This document shows positions 1 to 8,350 of a stretch of DNA of 64,000 bases, piece after piece (the stretch's first letter is position 1; every line of letters begins with the position of its first letter). The DNA comes from Nitratireductor aquimarinus (GTDB lineage: Bacteria; Pseudomonadota; Alphaproteobacteria; Rhizobiales; Rhizobiaceae), in assembly GCF_017255295.1 (NCBI RefSeq), contig NZ_JAFKDE010000014.1:1-64000 (forward strand). The letters are read 5' to 3'. The notes under the pieces were generated by a model, which saw only the letters and a list, made by a program, of their open reading frames with translations, was not told the origin of the DNA and did no database searches. Position numbers and translations under genes: made by a program.

Positions 1-121
1 GTAGATCCCTCGTCCCTCCCTGCGCCAAGCAGAAAAGGGAAAAAGTGGACGACTTTTCAGCCGCCCGCAGCAGGACAATCCAGCCGCTACCGTGGTCTAG
101 TTTTCCACCGCCGTTCTCACC
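1..121. other. Left-edge sequence, non-coding, with an imperfect 21-bp direct repeat
   Basis: No frame of this stretch continues the ATPase that follows, and a TAG stop lies in its frame at 98-100. Two imperfect 21-bp direct repeats (45-65 and 92-112, 16 of 21 identical, both with a TTTTC core) sit just before the break. Terminal multiple repeats of this kind occur at ends of IS21-type elements, so this may be the end of an insertion that removed the ATPase N-terminus. That is inference only; an assembly chimera would look the same. Confidence 0.3.
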
Positions 122-517
122 GTGGGCCTCAAGGGTTTCGAGAAAGCGCGGCCTTCTGCACTTTCCGGCGGCATGCGCCAGCGCGCCTCGCTGGCGCGCG
201 CGCTGATCACCGAACCTCAGGTTCTGCTGCTCGACGAGCCCTTCGGCGCACTCGATGCGATGACACGTGACACGCTGAACATGGAGCTGATGTCGGTCTG
301 CGCGAAGGCGCATGTCACGACCATCCTCGTTACGCACTCGATCACCGAGGCCGCATTCCTGTCGGACCGCGTCGTGGTGCTCGCCGCCCGACCGGCCCGC
401 ATTACCGAGGTCATCGAGATGCCTTTCGAGCGCCCCCGCACGCTTGATCTGCAACGCAAACCCGAATTCCAGGACATGCTCGTGCATCTTCGCGCCAGCC
501 TGACAGGAGGCCACTGA
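122..517 (+). pseudogene. 5'-truncated ABC transporter ATPase (nitrate/sulfonate/taurine type)
   Basis: Only the C-terminal half of an SsuB/TauB-type ATPase remains. The LSGGMRQR signature (residues about 14-21), Walker B LLLDEPFGALD and the switch histidine in LVTHS are present. The P-loop (Walker A) and Q-loop, expected about 130 residues upstream, are absent although about 120 bp of sequence is available, and an in-frame stop lies at 98-100. The reading frame is otherwise intact and its TGA overlaps the permease ATG (TGATG), as in a functional operon. Without Walker A it cannot hydrolyse ATP, so the transporter is probably dead unless another ATPase substitutes. Confidence 0.8.
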
Positions 518-1302
518 TGGGCACAGATCGTTTCATCCGCATAGCGCTTCCGACAGCAACCGTTGCAGCCTTTCTGATCGCGTGGACAGTGTATGTGCAC
601 ACTGCCGATGTCTCTGCCTTCATCCTGCCGACGCCGTATCAGATCGTCGTCGCTTTTATCGAACTGGTGAGCGACGCCGAGGTCTGGCGTCATGCGCTTG
701 TCACCGTGATCGAGGCTGTCTCCGGCTTTCTGATCGCAGTCCTTCTCGGCATCACGCTTGGCATGGCAATGGCTCGGGTGCAGATGCTTGAATGGGCGTT
801 CAAGCCCTTCATTGTGTGCCTGCAGCTCATTCCAAAAATCGCGCTCGCACCGCTCTTCATCCTGTGGTTTGGCTTTGGGCTGGAATCGAAGATCGTCATA
901 GCCGCAGCTTTGTCATTCTTCCCGGTCTTCTCGAACTCGCTGATCGCGTTCCGTTCCGTTGAGCCGGGCGACCGCGACGTGTTCGTCATGCTGCAGGCAA
1001 ACCCGCTACAGCGCTTCACAATGCTCGACCTGCCCACCGCGTTGCCCGTGGTTCTGGCCGGCATGGAAGTGGCCGTAGTGATGTCGATGATCGGCGCCAT
1101 CGTCGGCGAGTTCATCGGTGGCAATGAAGGCCTCGGCTATCTCGCCGTCGCCATGTTGCAGGAGCTGCAGGTCCCGGGCCTTTTCGCCGTGATCGTGCTT
1201 CTGACGCTGATTGGACTGACGCTCTACACGCTGATCGCTCAACTGCGCGGCTGGCTGACCCCCTGGCACGCCTCTGTCGCCAAGAAGGCGCAGGAATCCT
1301 AG
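517..1302 (+). CDS. ABC transporter permease, nitrate/sulfonate/taurine (SsuC/TauC) family
   Basis: Inner-membrane permease of 261 residues, the normal length for BPD_transp_1 proteins of the SsuC/TauC/ThiX type. About six hydrophobic segments are visible. The EAA loop that docks the ATPase lies near residues 160-180 (FRSVEPGDRDVFVMLQANPLQRF). Translation is coupled to the truncated ATPase by a 1-nt TGATG overlap. The substrate cannot be read from the permease, and no binding protein is adjacent in the window. It is followed by a hairpin and a regulator of a different operon, so it is the last gene of its unit. Confidence 0.85.
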   Translation: MGTDRFIRIALPTATVAAFLIAWTVYVHTADVSAFILPTPYQIVVAFIELVSDAEVWRHALVTVIEAVSGFLIAVLLGITLGMAMARVQMLEWAFKPFIVCLQLIPKIALAPLFILWFGFGLESKIVIAAALSFFPVFSNSLIAFRSVEPGDRDVFVMLQANPLQRFTMLDLPTALPVVLAGMEVAVVMSMIGAIVGEFIGGNEGLGYLAVAMLQELQVPGLFAVIVLLTLIGLTLYTLIAQLRGWLTPWHASVAKKAQES

Positions 1303-1319
1303 CAACCAACCTTGCAAAA

Positions 1320-1360
1320 GCCCGCAATCGTGACTGCTTGAAACCGTTACGATTGCGGGC
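1320..1360 (+). terminator. Hairpin after the permease (12-bp perfect stem)
   Basis: GCCCGCAATCGT (1320-1331) pairs perfectly with ACGATTGCGGGC (1349-1360) across a 17-nt loop, 17 bp after the permease stop. There is no T-tract, so it could be a Rho-assisted end or an mRNA 3' stabiliser. Confidence 0.55.
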
Positions 1361-1570
1361 CTGCAAACTTATGCGGCTGACAGGCCGCCCGACCATCTTC
1401 CTATATTCAGATCATGGTACGCCTTGCGGCTCCCCTCGATTGAAAAATCGGGCAGCGCAGAGGCTATTGCGAGCGCCACTCAGCTCTCCACTCCCGTTCC
1501 TCCGGGATCCCGCGCGAAACCGCGCCGTGGGCTATGTCGGCAACTGCCTCCATCGACCGGCGTCAAACGC

Positions 1571-1850
1571 TTTTGACCATCAAGGTTCAAAGCCAGTGAC
1601 ACTCGGAGCTCTTCTCCGCCACGCCTGAGCGCCCCGTCTTTGGATCACCCTAGACCAGATTTCGGCCTGCTCCTTTGATGCGGCCTTGCGTTCGATCAGC
1701 TCGGTTGAGCGGACAAACGACTGATTTTCTCCCTTAACGAGCAGCAAACCTCGCATTGCTTCAACGATGCGGACGACATTCGGGCTATCGGCGAGCCGCT
1801 TTAGCCACTCCTGCGCCCGGATTCCGCCCCGAAACAGAAAACGGGTTGAG
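1571..1850 (-). pseudogene. Possible remnant of an unidentified coding sequence
   Basis: On the minus strand a frame stays open for about 90 codons and reads like protein (…EWLKRLADSPNVVRIVEAMR…, then a charged helix rich in E, K and A) before a TGA near 1571. No convincing start codon with a ribosome site precedes it; the first ATG would leave only 54 residues. It sits between the permease hairpin and the promoter of the GntR gene. I do not recognise the family. It is either a small unknown gene with an unusual start or, more likely, a truncated leftover. The rest of the 1361-1860 stretch shows nothing else. Confidence 0.25.
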
Positions 1851-1862
1851 TATTCTGTAATA

Positions 1863-1880
1863 CGGTATTATTGTATACCG
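1863..1880. promoter_or_regulatory. Candidate GntR operator (CGGTAT-N6-ATACCG)
   Basis: Inverted repeat CGGTAT (1863-1868) and ATACCG (1875-1880), about 80 bp upstream of the GntR/FCD start codon. The same half-sites occur as ACGGTATACC at 6803-6820 before the second GntR regulator. FCD-type GntR proteins typically bind short palindromes of this form. Confidence 0.5.
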
Positions 1881-1961
1881 ATGTTCAGGCGGCGAGGCAT
1901 TCGCTGGCCCGCCCGCTTTGGGCAGGAACAGATGACGGGTCTCAGGCATGGGAGGTGGCTG

Positions 1962-2678
1962 ATGAGCGTTCACACTATGGAGATGCTGCGCATCGACCGG
2001 ACCACGCCGACATTGCGGTCGCGGGTTCAGGACACCATTCAGGGTGCAATCCTTGATGGGAAGCTCGCTCCCGGCCAGAAGATCGTCGAACGCGAACTCT
2101 GCGAAGCAACCGGCGTGAGCCGGACCATTGTTCGCGAGGCCCTTGCCCGGCTTGAAGAGAAAGGGCTGGTCGGTCGCGACGCCAACAACAATCTAATTGT
2201 CGTTCTGATGAGCGCACGCGAGATCCGGGACATCTACGAAGTACGCGCCAGCCTGGAAGCTCTGGCGGCGCGACTTTTCACCCAGCGCGCCTCCAGTGAC
2301 ACGATCAACGACATCGCCGGGGCCGCCGAGAGGCTGAAGAACGCCTTCAGAGCCGGCGAACTCGCAGCGATCAGGGAAGCGACCACGACATTCTATGACA
2401 TCATGATCGAAGGGTCCGGAAACGGGGAAATCCAGCGTTCCCTGAACGCGATCATCGAACGCGTCTACTTTCTGCGGACGCAGTCCATGTCCGACCCGGA
2501 ACGTCATGACGCAAGCCATTCGGAGATGCAGGCAATCGCTTCTGCCCTGATTGCCCGCGACACCGCCGCCGCCGAAAAAGCAAGTTTCGTCCACGTCGCT
2601 GCAGCGTGTGACGCGGCCCTGCGCCACCTGAAAAAGGCGCCGCAGGGCTCCACCCCACAAGGAGATCAGTTGAAATGA
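1962..2678 (+). CDS. GntR family transcriptional regulator, FCD (FadR) subfamily
   Basis: Cytoplasmic DNA-binding regulator of 238 residues. The winged helix covers about residues 15-80 (GKLAPGQKIVERELCEATGVSRTIVREAL pattern) and the all-helical FCD ligand domain about 85-225 (RDIYEVRASLEALAARL). The frame is open further upstream, but ATG 1962 is chosen because GGAGG lies 6 nt before it and the candidate operator at 1863-1880 would otherwise be inside the gene. Its TGA overlaps the ATG of the TRAP permease (ATGA), so it is co-transcribed with the transporter it probably controls. The inducer is likely the transported acid or a breakdown product. Confidence 0.9.
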   Translation: MSVHTMEMLRIDRTTPTLRSRVQDTIQGAILDGKLAPGQKIVERELCEATGVSRTIVREALARLEEKGLVGRDANNNLIVVLMSAREIRDIYEVRASLEALAARLFTQRASSDTINDIAGAAERLKNAFRAGELAAIREATTTFYDIMIEGSGNGEIQRSLNAIIERVYFLRTQSMSDPERHDASHSEMQAIASALIARDTAAAEKASFVHVAAACDAALRHLKKAPQGSTPQGDQLK

Positions 2679-4585
2679 CAGAACCCACGCGAGAGCGTCG
2701 CTCCGGCGTCGACTGGGTGCTGACAGCGGTCGGGATGCTCATATTCGCATATATGGCATACGCGACGCTTTTCGGACCGTACAAGACAACCATCGTTCAC
2801 CTCGCGCTGTTTGCCTGCGCCATGCTCTGCATCGCCTTCCTTGACCGGACGCGGGCCGATCAGCAGGTCATGCGAAGCGTTCAATGGGGTCTGGACGCCA
2901 CATTTGCCGCGGCCACCATCGTGACCATGGGCTATGTGATCGTCAATTTCGAACGCCTGATCAATCTCTGGGGCTCCAGCTACCTCACAGGCACGGATGT
3001 CGCCATCGGCGTCGCGATCATCGTCATTTCGCTGGAGGCCGCGCGCCGGCACTCCACCATACTGTTCGCACTTGGCGTGTTCGGTGTCGTCTACATGCTC
3101 TACGGGTCCTACTTTCCCGGCGTCATGCAGCATGCGGGCATGGACCTCAAGCGGATCATCTACCTGACCGCCTATACAACCGAAGGCTTTTTCGGCACCG
3201 GCCTGAGCGTCGCGGCATCCTATCTGTTCATGTTCATGATGCTGGGTTCGGCCCTGCAGGCAACGCGCACGGGCGACTTCATCATGAAGGTCGCAAACGC
3301 CACCACCGGCCGGCAGGTCGGCGGCGCGGCCAAGAGCGCGATGGTCGCCAGCGCCGGTCTCGGCACCATGGTGGGAAGCTCTGTCGGCAACGTCGTCACC
3401 ACGGGAACGTTCACGATCCCGCTGATGATCCGCACCGGCTTCCGGCCGCATGTGGCAGCCGCCGTGGAAACCAACACCTCGGAAGGCGCACAGCTCGTTC
3501 CGCCAATTCTGGGCGCGGCCGCTTTCATCATGGCGCAGCTCACCGGCATCCCCTACGCAACGATTGCAGTTGCCGCCATTCTGCCCGCCGTTCTCTACTA
3601 TCTCTCGCTCTACTGCGTGGTGCATTTCGAGGCGCGCAAGGCCGGCCTTGCAGGCATTCCGGAAGACGAGATCCCCAGCCTGCGACAGAGCTTTGCCGAT
3701 GGATGGCATCTTCTGGTCGCGCCCGCCGTGCTCTTCTATCTGCTGATCGTCGAGTCCTACACACCGTCTTACGCCAGCCTCATCGCCATCGGCATCGCAA
3801 TGGTGTGCGGTCTCGCACGAAGCGTTTCGCGCATGCCTTTCCGGGCCATTCTCGACCAGTTCGACAGTGGCGCGCGCCAGGCGGCCGCGATCACGGCCCT
3901 GATCGTCTCAATCGGCCTCCTTCAGGCGGCGATCGTGACAACGGGCCTTGGACCGCGCATTGCCGACATCATCCTCTCGGTCAGCGACGGCTCGCTGCTG
4001 ATGACCGCCATCCTCGCTGTGGTTGCGGCAACGCTGCTCGGCATGGGAATGCCCACGCCCATCGCCTACCTGCTTCTGGCGATGTTCACGGCTCCGGCTC
4101 TGACCGCCGCCGGCGCACCGCTGCTCGGCGCGCATCTGTTCCTCTTCTACTTCGCGATCAAATCCGGCTCCACACCTCCGGTGGCCCTCGTGGCCGTGGT
4201 GGCTGCCGGCATTGCACGCGCGAACTGGTGGAGCACGGCAGTCACCGCATTCGTTCACTCGCTGCCGGGCTTCATTGTCGCGTTCATGTTCCTGTTCTCA
4301 CCGGCCCTGCTGCTTCAGGGTGATGCCATGACGGTCGCGCTTTCGGCCTGCTCGGCTGCGATCGGCGTCTTTGCCATGGCAGCCGCGGTGCAGGGCTGGT
4401 GCGCCGGACGGATCAACTGGATCGAACGCGCATTGCTGGCGGCAGCGGCCATCTCGCTCATCAACCCCGGCTACCTCACCGACATCGCAGGCGTCGCCGT
4501 CGTCGCCCTGATCTATCTGCGCCGCGCCAGACTCGATGGAATCCAGAGCGCCCCGGCAACCGGCGCAAAACACCAGAACACGTAA
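2675..4585 (+). CDS. TRAP transporter fused permease, 4TM/12TM (TAXI type)
   Basis: Inner-membrane TRAP transporter subunit of 636 residues in which the small (DctQ-like) and large (DctM-like) components are fused, the arrangement typical of TAXI-type TRAP systems. It is a sodium- or proton-driven secondary importer that takes substrate from the periplasmic binding protein encoded next. More than 14 hydrophobic segments are visible. Conserved glycine/proline-rich stretches of the family include VASAGLGTMVGSSVGNVVTTG and GMGMPTPIAYLL. It is translationally coupled to the upstream regulator by ATGA, and the binding protein follows after 17 nt. The substrate is unknown; TAXI systems generally take organic acids. 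Confidence 0.92.
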   Translation: MTEPTRERRSGVDWVLTAVGMLIFAYMAYATLFGPYKTTIVHLALFACAMLCIAFLDRTRADQQVMRSVQWGLDATFAAATIVTMGYVIVNFERLINLWGSSYLTGTDVAIGVAIIVISLEAARRHSTILFALGVFGVVYMLYGSYFPGVMQHAGMDLKRIIYLTAYTTEGFFGTGLSVAASYLFMFMMLGSALQATRTGDFIMKVANATTGRQVGGAAKSAMVASAGLGTMVGSSVGNVVTTGTFTIPLMIRTGFRPHVAAAVETNTSEGAQLVPPILGAAAFIMAQLTGIPYATIAVAAILPAVLYYLSLYCVVHFEARKAGLAGIPEDEIPSLRQSFADGWHLLVAPAVLFYLLIVESYTPSYASLIAIGIAMVCGLARSVSRMPFRAILDQFDSGARQAAAITALIVSIGLLQAAIVTTGLGPRIADIILSVSDGSLLMTAILAVVAATLLGMGMPTPIAYLLLAMFTAPALTAAGAPLLGAHLFLFYFAIKSGSTPPVALVAVVAAGIARANWWSTAVTAFVHSLPGFIVAFMFLFSPALLLQGDAMTVALSACSAAIGVFAMAAAVQGWCAGRINWIERALLAAAAISLINPGYLTDIAGVAVVALIYLRRARLDGIQSAPATGAKHQNT

Positions 4586-4602
4586 TCAAAAGGGAGAAGT
4601 AA

Positions 4603-5583
4603 ATGTTCAAGATACCGTCCAAAATCCGGCATGCAGCACTCTTTGCCGCCGCCTCGATCATGGTTTCGTCCGCCGCCTCGGCTCAGGAGCAGCTTTCCAT
4701 CGGAACCAGCAGCTCCGGCTCCGGCCCCTACATCAACGGCGCAACCATCTCGGAAGTGTTCAACAACGCGCAGGACAAGTACAAACTGTCCGTTCAGACC
4801 ACCGGCGGCTACCGCGACAATCTCGGTCTGGTGCTGAACAGCGAACTCGACATCGCTCTCAACACGCTGATCGATCTGGAATTCGCCTACAACAAGCGCA
4901 ATGACTTCGCCAACATCCCCATCGCGGACGAGTTCAAGAACCTGCGACAGCTGTTCATCTTCAGTGTCGTGCCGGAAAATGTCTTTGTGCGCGAAGATTC
5001 AGGGATCACATCGCTTGAGGGCATCAAGGGACATGCGATCAACCTCAACACGCCGTCGAGCTTCACCTACGGGCTTAATCTGGAGCTGCTCAAGGCAGCC
5101 GGCCTTTCCACGGACGATATCAAGGCAGGAACGGTTTCCACCGGGCAGGTTTTCGATGAAATCCGCAATGGCGTCTTCGACGGCGGCATGCATGTCTTCC
5201 AGGTGGGGTTGGCAAACGCACAGCAGCTTTCGTCCACCGTACCGATGCGCTATCTGAACCTCGACCCCGAGTTGATCGAACGCCTCAACGAAGTCTACTA
5301 CGACCTCCTCGTACCGTTCGAAGTGCCGGCAGGCACCTATCGCGGGCAGGATGAGCCGGTCTCCACCTTCGGTCTGGCGCAGGTGATCTACACCGACGCG
5401 GAAGCCGACGAGGACATGATCTACGAATTCACGAAGGCCTTCTGGGAAAACCTGCAGGCGCTCGGCGAGAGCAACACGAGCTTCAAGGGACTGACCGTAG
5501 AGCTTGGGGCGCAGAAGCGGACCGTTCCGATGCACCCCGGCGCGGAGCGTTACTTCAAGGAAATCGGCGCGATTGCCGATTGA
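4603..5583 (+). CDS. TAXI family TRAP transporter solute-binding protein
   Basis: Periplasmic binding protein of 326 residues, partner of the fused permease just upstream. A Sec signal peptide occupies residues 1-28 with a likely cut after ASA. The mature start shows the TAXI pattern: LSIGTSSSGSGPYINGA followed by TGGYRDNLGLVLNSELDIAL. GGGAG precedes the ATG by about 7 nt. A strong Rho-independent terminator follows directly, so this gene ends the gntR-TRAP operon. Confidence 0.92.
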   Translation: MFKIPSKIRHAALFAAASIMVSSAASAQEQLSIGTSSSGSGPYINGATISEVFNNAQDKYKLSVQTTGGYRDNLGLVLNSELDIALNTLIDLEFAYNKRNDFANIPIADEFKNLRQLFIFSVVPENVFVREDSGITSLEGIKGHAINLNTPSSFTYGLNLELLKAAGLSTDDIKAGTVSTGQVFDEIRNGVFDGGMHVFQVGLANAQQLSSTVPMRYLNLDPELIERLNEVYYDLLVPFEVPAGTYRGQDEPVSTFGLAQVIYTDAEADEDMIYEFTKAFWENLQALGESNTSFKGLTVELGAQKRTVPMHPGAERYFKEIGAIAD

Positions 5584-5589
5584 TGCTTC

Positions 5590-5620
5590 CGGGCCGGTCC
5601 AAGACCGGCCCGTTTTCTTT
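5590..5620 (+). terminator. Rho-independent terminator
   Basis: A perfect 10-bp GC-rich stem (CGGGCCGGTC / GACCGGCCCG) with a 3-nt loop, followed by TTTTCTTT, 6 bp after the binding-protein stop. It also separates the operon from the convergent gene. Confidence 0.93.
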
Positions 5621-5676
5621 CCAGTCGTGAAAGCACATCTAAAAAGGCAGAGCAGTCGCCGCCGGTGATCGGCCTG

Positions 5677-6066
5677 CTACTCCGCTTCCACCTCTTCCAG
5701 AACCTTGCGCGCGGCGCGAAAGCACTCCAGCGCCTGCGGCACGCCGCAATAGATGCCGATCACATGAATGATGGCGCGCAGTTCGTCCTGGGTCACGCCA
5801 TTGCGAATGGCCCCGCGACAATGCAGCTCCCACTCGTGCATCTTGCCGAGCGCGCCAATCATCGAGAGGTTCATCATCGACCGCGTTTTCGCGTCGATGA
5901 CCTCATCGCCCCAGCCGAAGCCCCAGCACCAGGCCGTCATCGCTTCCTGAAAAGGGCGTGTGAATTCATCAGCCTTTGCCAGATTGCTTTCGACATACTC
6001 GGCCCCAAGCGTGGACTTTCGTTTCTCCAGCCCCTTGAGGAAGAGGTCTTCGTCGAATGCGCTCAT
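5677..6066 (-). CDS. Carboxymuconolactone decarboxylase (CMD) family protein
   Basis: Small all-helical protein of 129 residues, the length of single-domain CMD/AhpD-like proteins. The family core is seen at about residues 60-120 (KTRSMMNLSMIGALG, then HEWELHCRGAIRNGVTQDEL, then GIYCGVPQALECF). Classical members decarboxylate 4-carboxymuconolactone in protocatechuate breakdown; many relatives have other roles, and only one cysteine (no CxxC redox pair) is in the core helix here. Its ATG overlaps the TGA of the GntR gene by 4 nt, so the two form an operon. The substrate is unassigned. Confidence 0.85.
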   Translation of the reverse strand: MSAFDEDLFLKGLEKRKSTLGAEYVESNLAKADEFTRPFQEAMTAWCWGFGWGDEVIDAKTRSMMNLSMIGALGKMHEWELHCRGAIRNGVTQDELRAIIHVIGIYCGVPQALECFRAARKVLEEVEAE

Positions 6067-6749
6067 GATTTTTCCTTGTCTCCGGCCAGGAGTTTCTGTG
6101 CGATGGACGTGGCGTCCGTCAGGTGGGCTTCAACGGCAGCCAGGGCCGCGTCCGGGTCGCGCGCAGCAATCGCTTCGCAGATGTTGCGCATATGGGTCGG
6201 GCCAGACACTTTTCTGTTTTCGCTGGTCAGCGTCATCACGCGCAGGCGGGAAATACGGCCGTTCAGGCGCTGCACGACTTCCCAGGCGATGTTGTGCCCT
6301 GCCCCCTCGAAGATGAGAGCATAAAACCGCGTCGTGGCCTTGAAGAGCGCACCGGGTGTTTCCTTTGCGGCAGCGGCTTCCAGATCGACAAGCGCTTCGC
6401 GCAGACGCCGCTCAAGATCCGGTGTCATGTTCCTTGCGCAGGCCTCGGCAGCCGCCGTTTCAAGCTTCAGCCTGATATCGTAGATCTGCCGTGCATCGTC
6501 CCAGTCCATCCTGGCGACGATCGGCCCGCGATTGGGCAGATGCTCCACCAGACCTTCCGCATCGAGATAGCGCAGCGTTTCTCGAACCACCGTACGGCTG
6601 ACGCCCAGTTGCTCGCAGAGCACGCGCTCAACCAGTCGGTCGCCCGGCTTGAACACGCCGTCGATTATCGCATCGCGCAGGCGTTCAAGAACCATGTCTC
6701 GCAGGGTGGTGGGCTGCTGCTCAATTTTATTCAGGCCAAGATTTGTCAT
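6063..6749 (-). CDS. GntR family transcriptional regulator, FCD subfamily
   Basis: Regulator of 228 residues: winged helix at about 10-80 (FKPGDRLVERVLCEQLGVSRTVVRETLRYL) and FCD domain at about 85-215. It is encoded divergently from the AA_synth gene at 6856. The intervening 106 bp contain the near-perfect palindrome at 6803-6820, so it very likely represses both itself and the AA_synth/hydrolase unit. It differs in sequence from the GntR at 1962 but their candidate operators share half-sites, which suggests cross-regulation or a common effector. Confidence 0.9.
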   Translation of the reverse strand: MTNLGLNKIEQQPTTLRDMVLERLRDAIIDGVFKPGDRLVERVLCEQLGVSRTVVRETLRYLDAEGLVEHLPNRGPIVARMDWDDARQIYDIRLKLETAAAEACARNMTPDLERRLREALVDLEAAAAKETPGALFKATTRFYALIFEGAGHNIAWEVVQRLNGRISRLRVMTLTSENRKVSGPTHMRNICEAIAARDPDAALAAVEAHLTDATSIAQKLLAGDKEKS

Positions 6750-6802
6750 GCCGACGAGATAGCAGCGTCGATTCCCGCAAGCAAGGTTGTTTGAATGATT
6801 GT

Positions 6803-6820
6803 ATTACGGTATACCATAAT
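6803..6820. promoter_or_regulatory. Candidate GntR operator (ATTACGGTATACCATAAT)
   Basis: An 18-bp palindrome with a single mismatched pair, centred on GGTATACC, lying in the divergent intergenic region 54 bp upstream of the gntR start and 36 bp upstream of the AA_synth start. It shares the CGGTAT half-site with 1863-1880. Confidence 0.65.
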
Positions 6821-6855
6821 CAACACCAACCGTTCGAATCAACCGGGAGCTGCGA

Positions 6856-7458
6856 ATGCCTGCTGAGATCCGCAAAACACTACTACACGTCGAGGAAACG
6901 CTCATCGAAGGCGGGAAAGCTGCACCAACGCCCCTGAAAATGATCGCGGCAGTGGCCGTCATCCGGAACCCGTGGGCAGGACGGGGTTTTGTCGAGGATC
7001 TGAGGCCCGAGATCATGGATTGCGCCCCCGGACTGGGCGAACTCCTCACCGAAATGATTCTGGAAGCAGCAGGCGGCGGCGACAAGGTCGAGGGTTACGG
7101 AAAATCGGCAATCGTCGGCCTGTCCGGCGAAGTCGAGCACGCTTCGGCTCTGATCCACACGCTCCGTTTCGGCAACCATTACCGTGAGGCGGTGGGCGCC
7201 AAGTCATACCTCGCTTTCTGCAACACGCGCGGTCCGGCGAACGCTCCGCTCATGATCCCGCTCATGGACAAGAATGACGGCGGAAAGCGCAGTCATTATC
7301 TCACCATCCAGCTTTCAATAGCAGACGCACCGGCAGCGGATGAAATCGTGATCGCGCTTGGTGCTTCGATTGGCGGACGGCCGCACCACCGCATCGGCGA
7401 CCGGTATCAGGACCTCAAGGAGCTCGGGCATGACGTTGAAAACCCTGCAGCTGTCTGA
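6856..7458 (+). CDS. Amino acid synthesis (AA_synth, DUF1185) family protein
   Basis: Protein of 200 residues matching what I recall of the AA_synth family (PF06684): an N-terminal EETLIEGGK segment, then IAAVAVIRNPWAGR, VEGYGKSAIVGLSGEVEHASALIHTLRFGN, and a final GRPHHRIGDRYQD. No enzymatic reaction is firmly established for the family. Its neighbours in other genomes are often catabolic, and here it is followed directly by an alpha/beta hydrolase (29-bp overlap) and an aldehyde dehydrogenase, so a step in breakdown of an amide or ring compound is more likely than biosynthesis. It is probably controlled by the divergent GntR protein. Confidence 0.85.
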   Translation: MPAEIRKTLLHVEETLIEGGKAAPTPLKMIAAVAVIRNPWAGRGFVEDLRPEIMDCAPGLGELLTEMILEAAGGGDKVEGYGKSAIVGLSGEVEHASALIHTLRFGNHYREAVGAKSYLAFCNTRGPANAPLMIPLMDKNDGGKRSHYLTIQLSIADAPAADEIVIALGASIGGRPHHRIGDRYQDLKELGHDVENPAAV

Positions 7459-8242
7459 GGGTTACGGCCAACTGGGGTATCGCGAGGCTGGAGAGGGCGA
7501 CATTGTCGTCCTCATCCATGGCGTCGGCATGCAGTCTGCGGCCTGGGGGCCGCAGATCGATGCACTTTCAAAGACGCATCATGTCTTTGCTCTGGACATG
7601 CCCGGGCACGGCCTCACCAGCCACCTGCCCGAAGGCGCGCAGGTGTGCGACTATGTGCGCTGGCTGCGCACGGCGCTGCACGCACTCAACCTGCAGAAGA
7701 TCAGTCTGGCGGGTCACTCCATGGGCGCCCTGATCGCCGTTGGCTTCACGGTCACCTATCCCGAATTGGTTGAGCGCGTTGCACTGTTGAACGGCGTGTT
7801 CCGCCGGGATCCTGACGCGCGTGCCGCCGTCGAAGACCGTGCCGCGCAAATCCGGGCTGGCGCCTTTGATGTCGCCACCCCATTGGGCCGCTGGTTCGGT
7901 GACAGCCCTGCCGAGCAGGAAGCGCGCGATCAGGTGGCCGAATGGCTCGGCAGTGTCGATCATGCGGGCTATGCAACGGCCTACACGGCCTTCTCCCGTG
8001 GCGATACATACTATGCCGATCACGTCTCAGGCATTGAATGTCCGTTGCTGGCGCTCACCGGTGAAGGTGATCCAAACTCCACACCGGCGATGTCGCGCGC
8101 CATGGCGCAGGCAGCACAAAACGGTCACGCGGTTATCGTTGCCGGGCATCGCCACATGGTGAACCTGACAGCGGTGGATACCGTGAACCACGAGCTGGAA
8201 ACCTGGCTCAGCATCCCTTGCGCATTGAGCCGCACAGCCTGA
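7430..8242 (+). CDS. Alpha/beta hydrolase
   Basis: Cytoplasmic hydrolase of 270 residues. The oxyanion HG motif is at residues 30-31 (VLIHGVGM), the nucleophile elbow GHSMG has Ser97, and the catalytic histidine is in the C-terminal AGHRHM; the acid is probably the Asp of GEGDPN. ATG 7430 is chosen because AAGGAG lies 6 nt before it and the N-terminus then matches the family; the open frame further upstream lies inside the AA_synth gene. The 29-bp overlap implies coupled translation. Members hydrolyse C-C, ester or amide bonds. With a succinate-semialdehyde-type dehydrogenase downstream, an enol-lactone, ring-opened amide or beta-diketone substrate is plausible. Confidence 0.88.
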   Translation: MTLKTLQLSEGYGQLGYREAGEGDIVVLIHGVGMQSAAWGPQIDALSKTHHVFALDMPGHGLTSHLPEGAQVCDYVRWLRTALHALNLQKISLAGHSMGALIAVGFTVTYPELVERVALLNGVFRRDPDARAAVEDRAAQIRAGAFDVATPLGRWFGDSPAEQEARDQVAEWLGSVDHAGYATAYTAFSRGDTYYADHVSGIECPLLALTGEGDPNSTPAMSRAMAQAAQNGHAVIVAGHRHMVNLTAVDTVNHELETWLSIPCALSRTA

Positions 8243-8350
8243 TCCGCACACTCACCGCAAAGCGTTGATCAAGGCGTACAAGAGAAAGGCCGTGTTCTTC
8301 GAAACAGAGCACGGCCGCAACGTCCCTTTCCCAAGATTGCGAGAGAAACG

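Noticed and set aside
1338-1628. 96-codon plus-strand frame after the first permease
   Set aside because: Begins inside the terminator hairpin and shows no protein-like pattern.
2666-3709. 347-codon frame antisense to the TRAP permease
   Set aside because: Composition artefact of the opposite strand; no motif and no ribosome site.
8289-8317. Terminator between the hydrolase and aldehyde dehydrogenase
   Set aside because: A 7-bp stem with a long loop and no T-tract; too weak to separate the genes.
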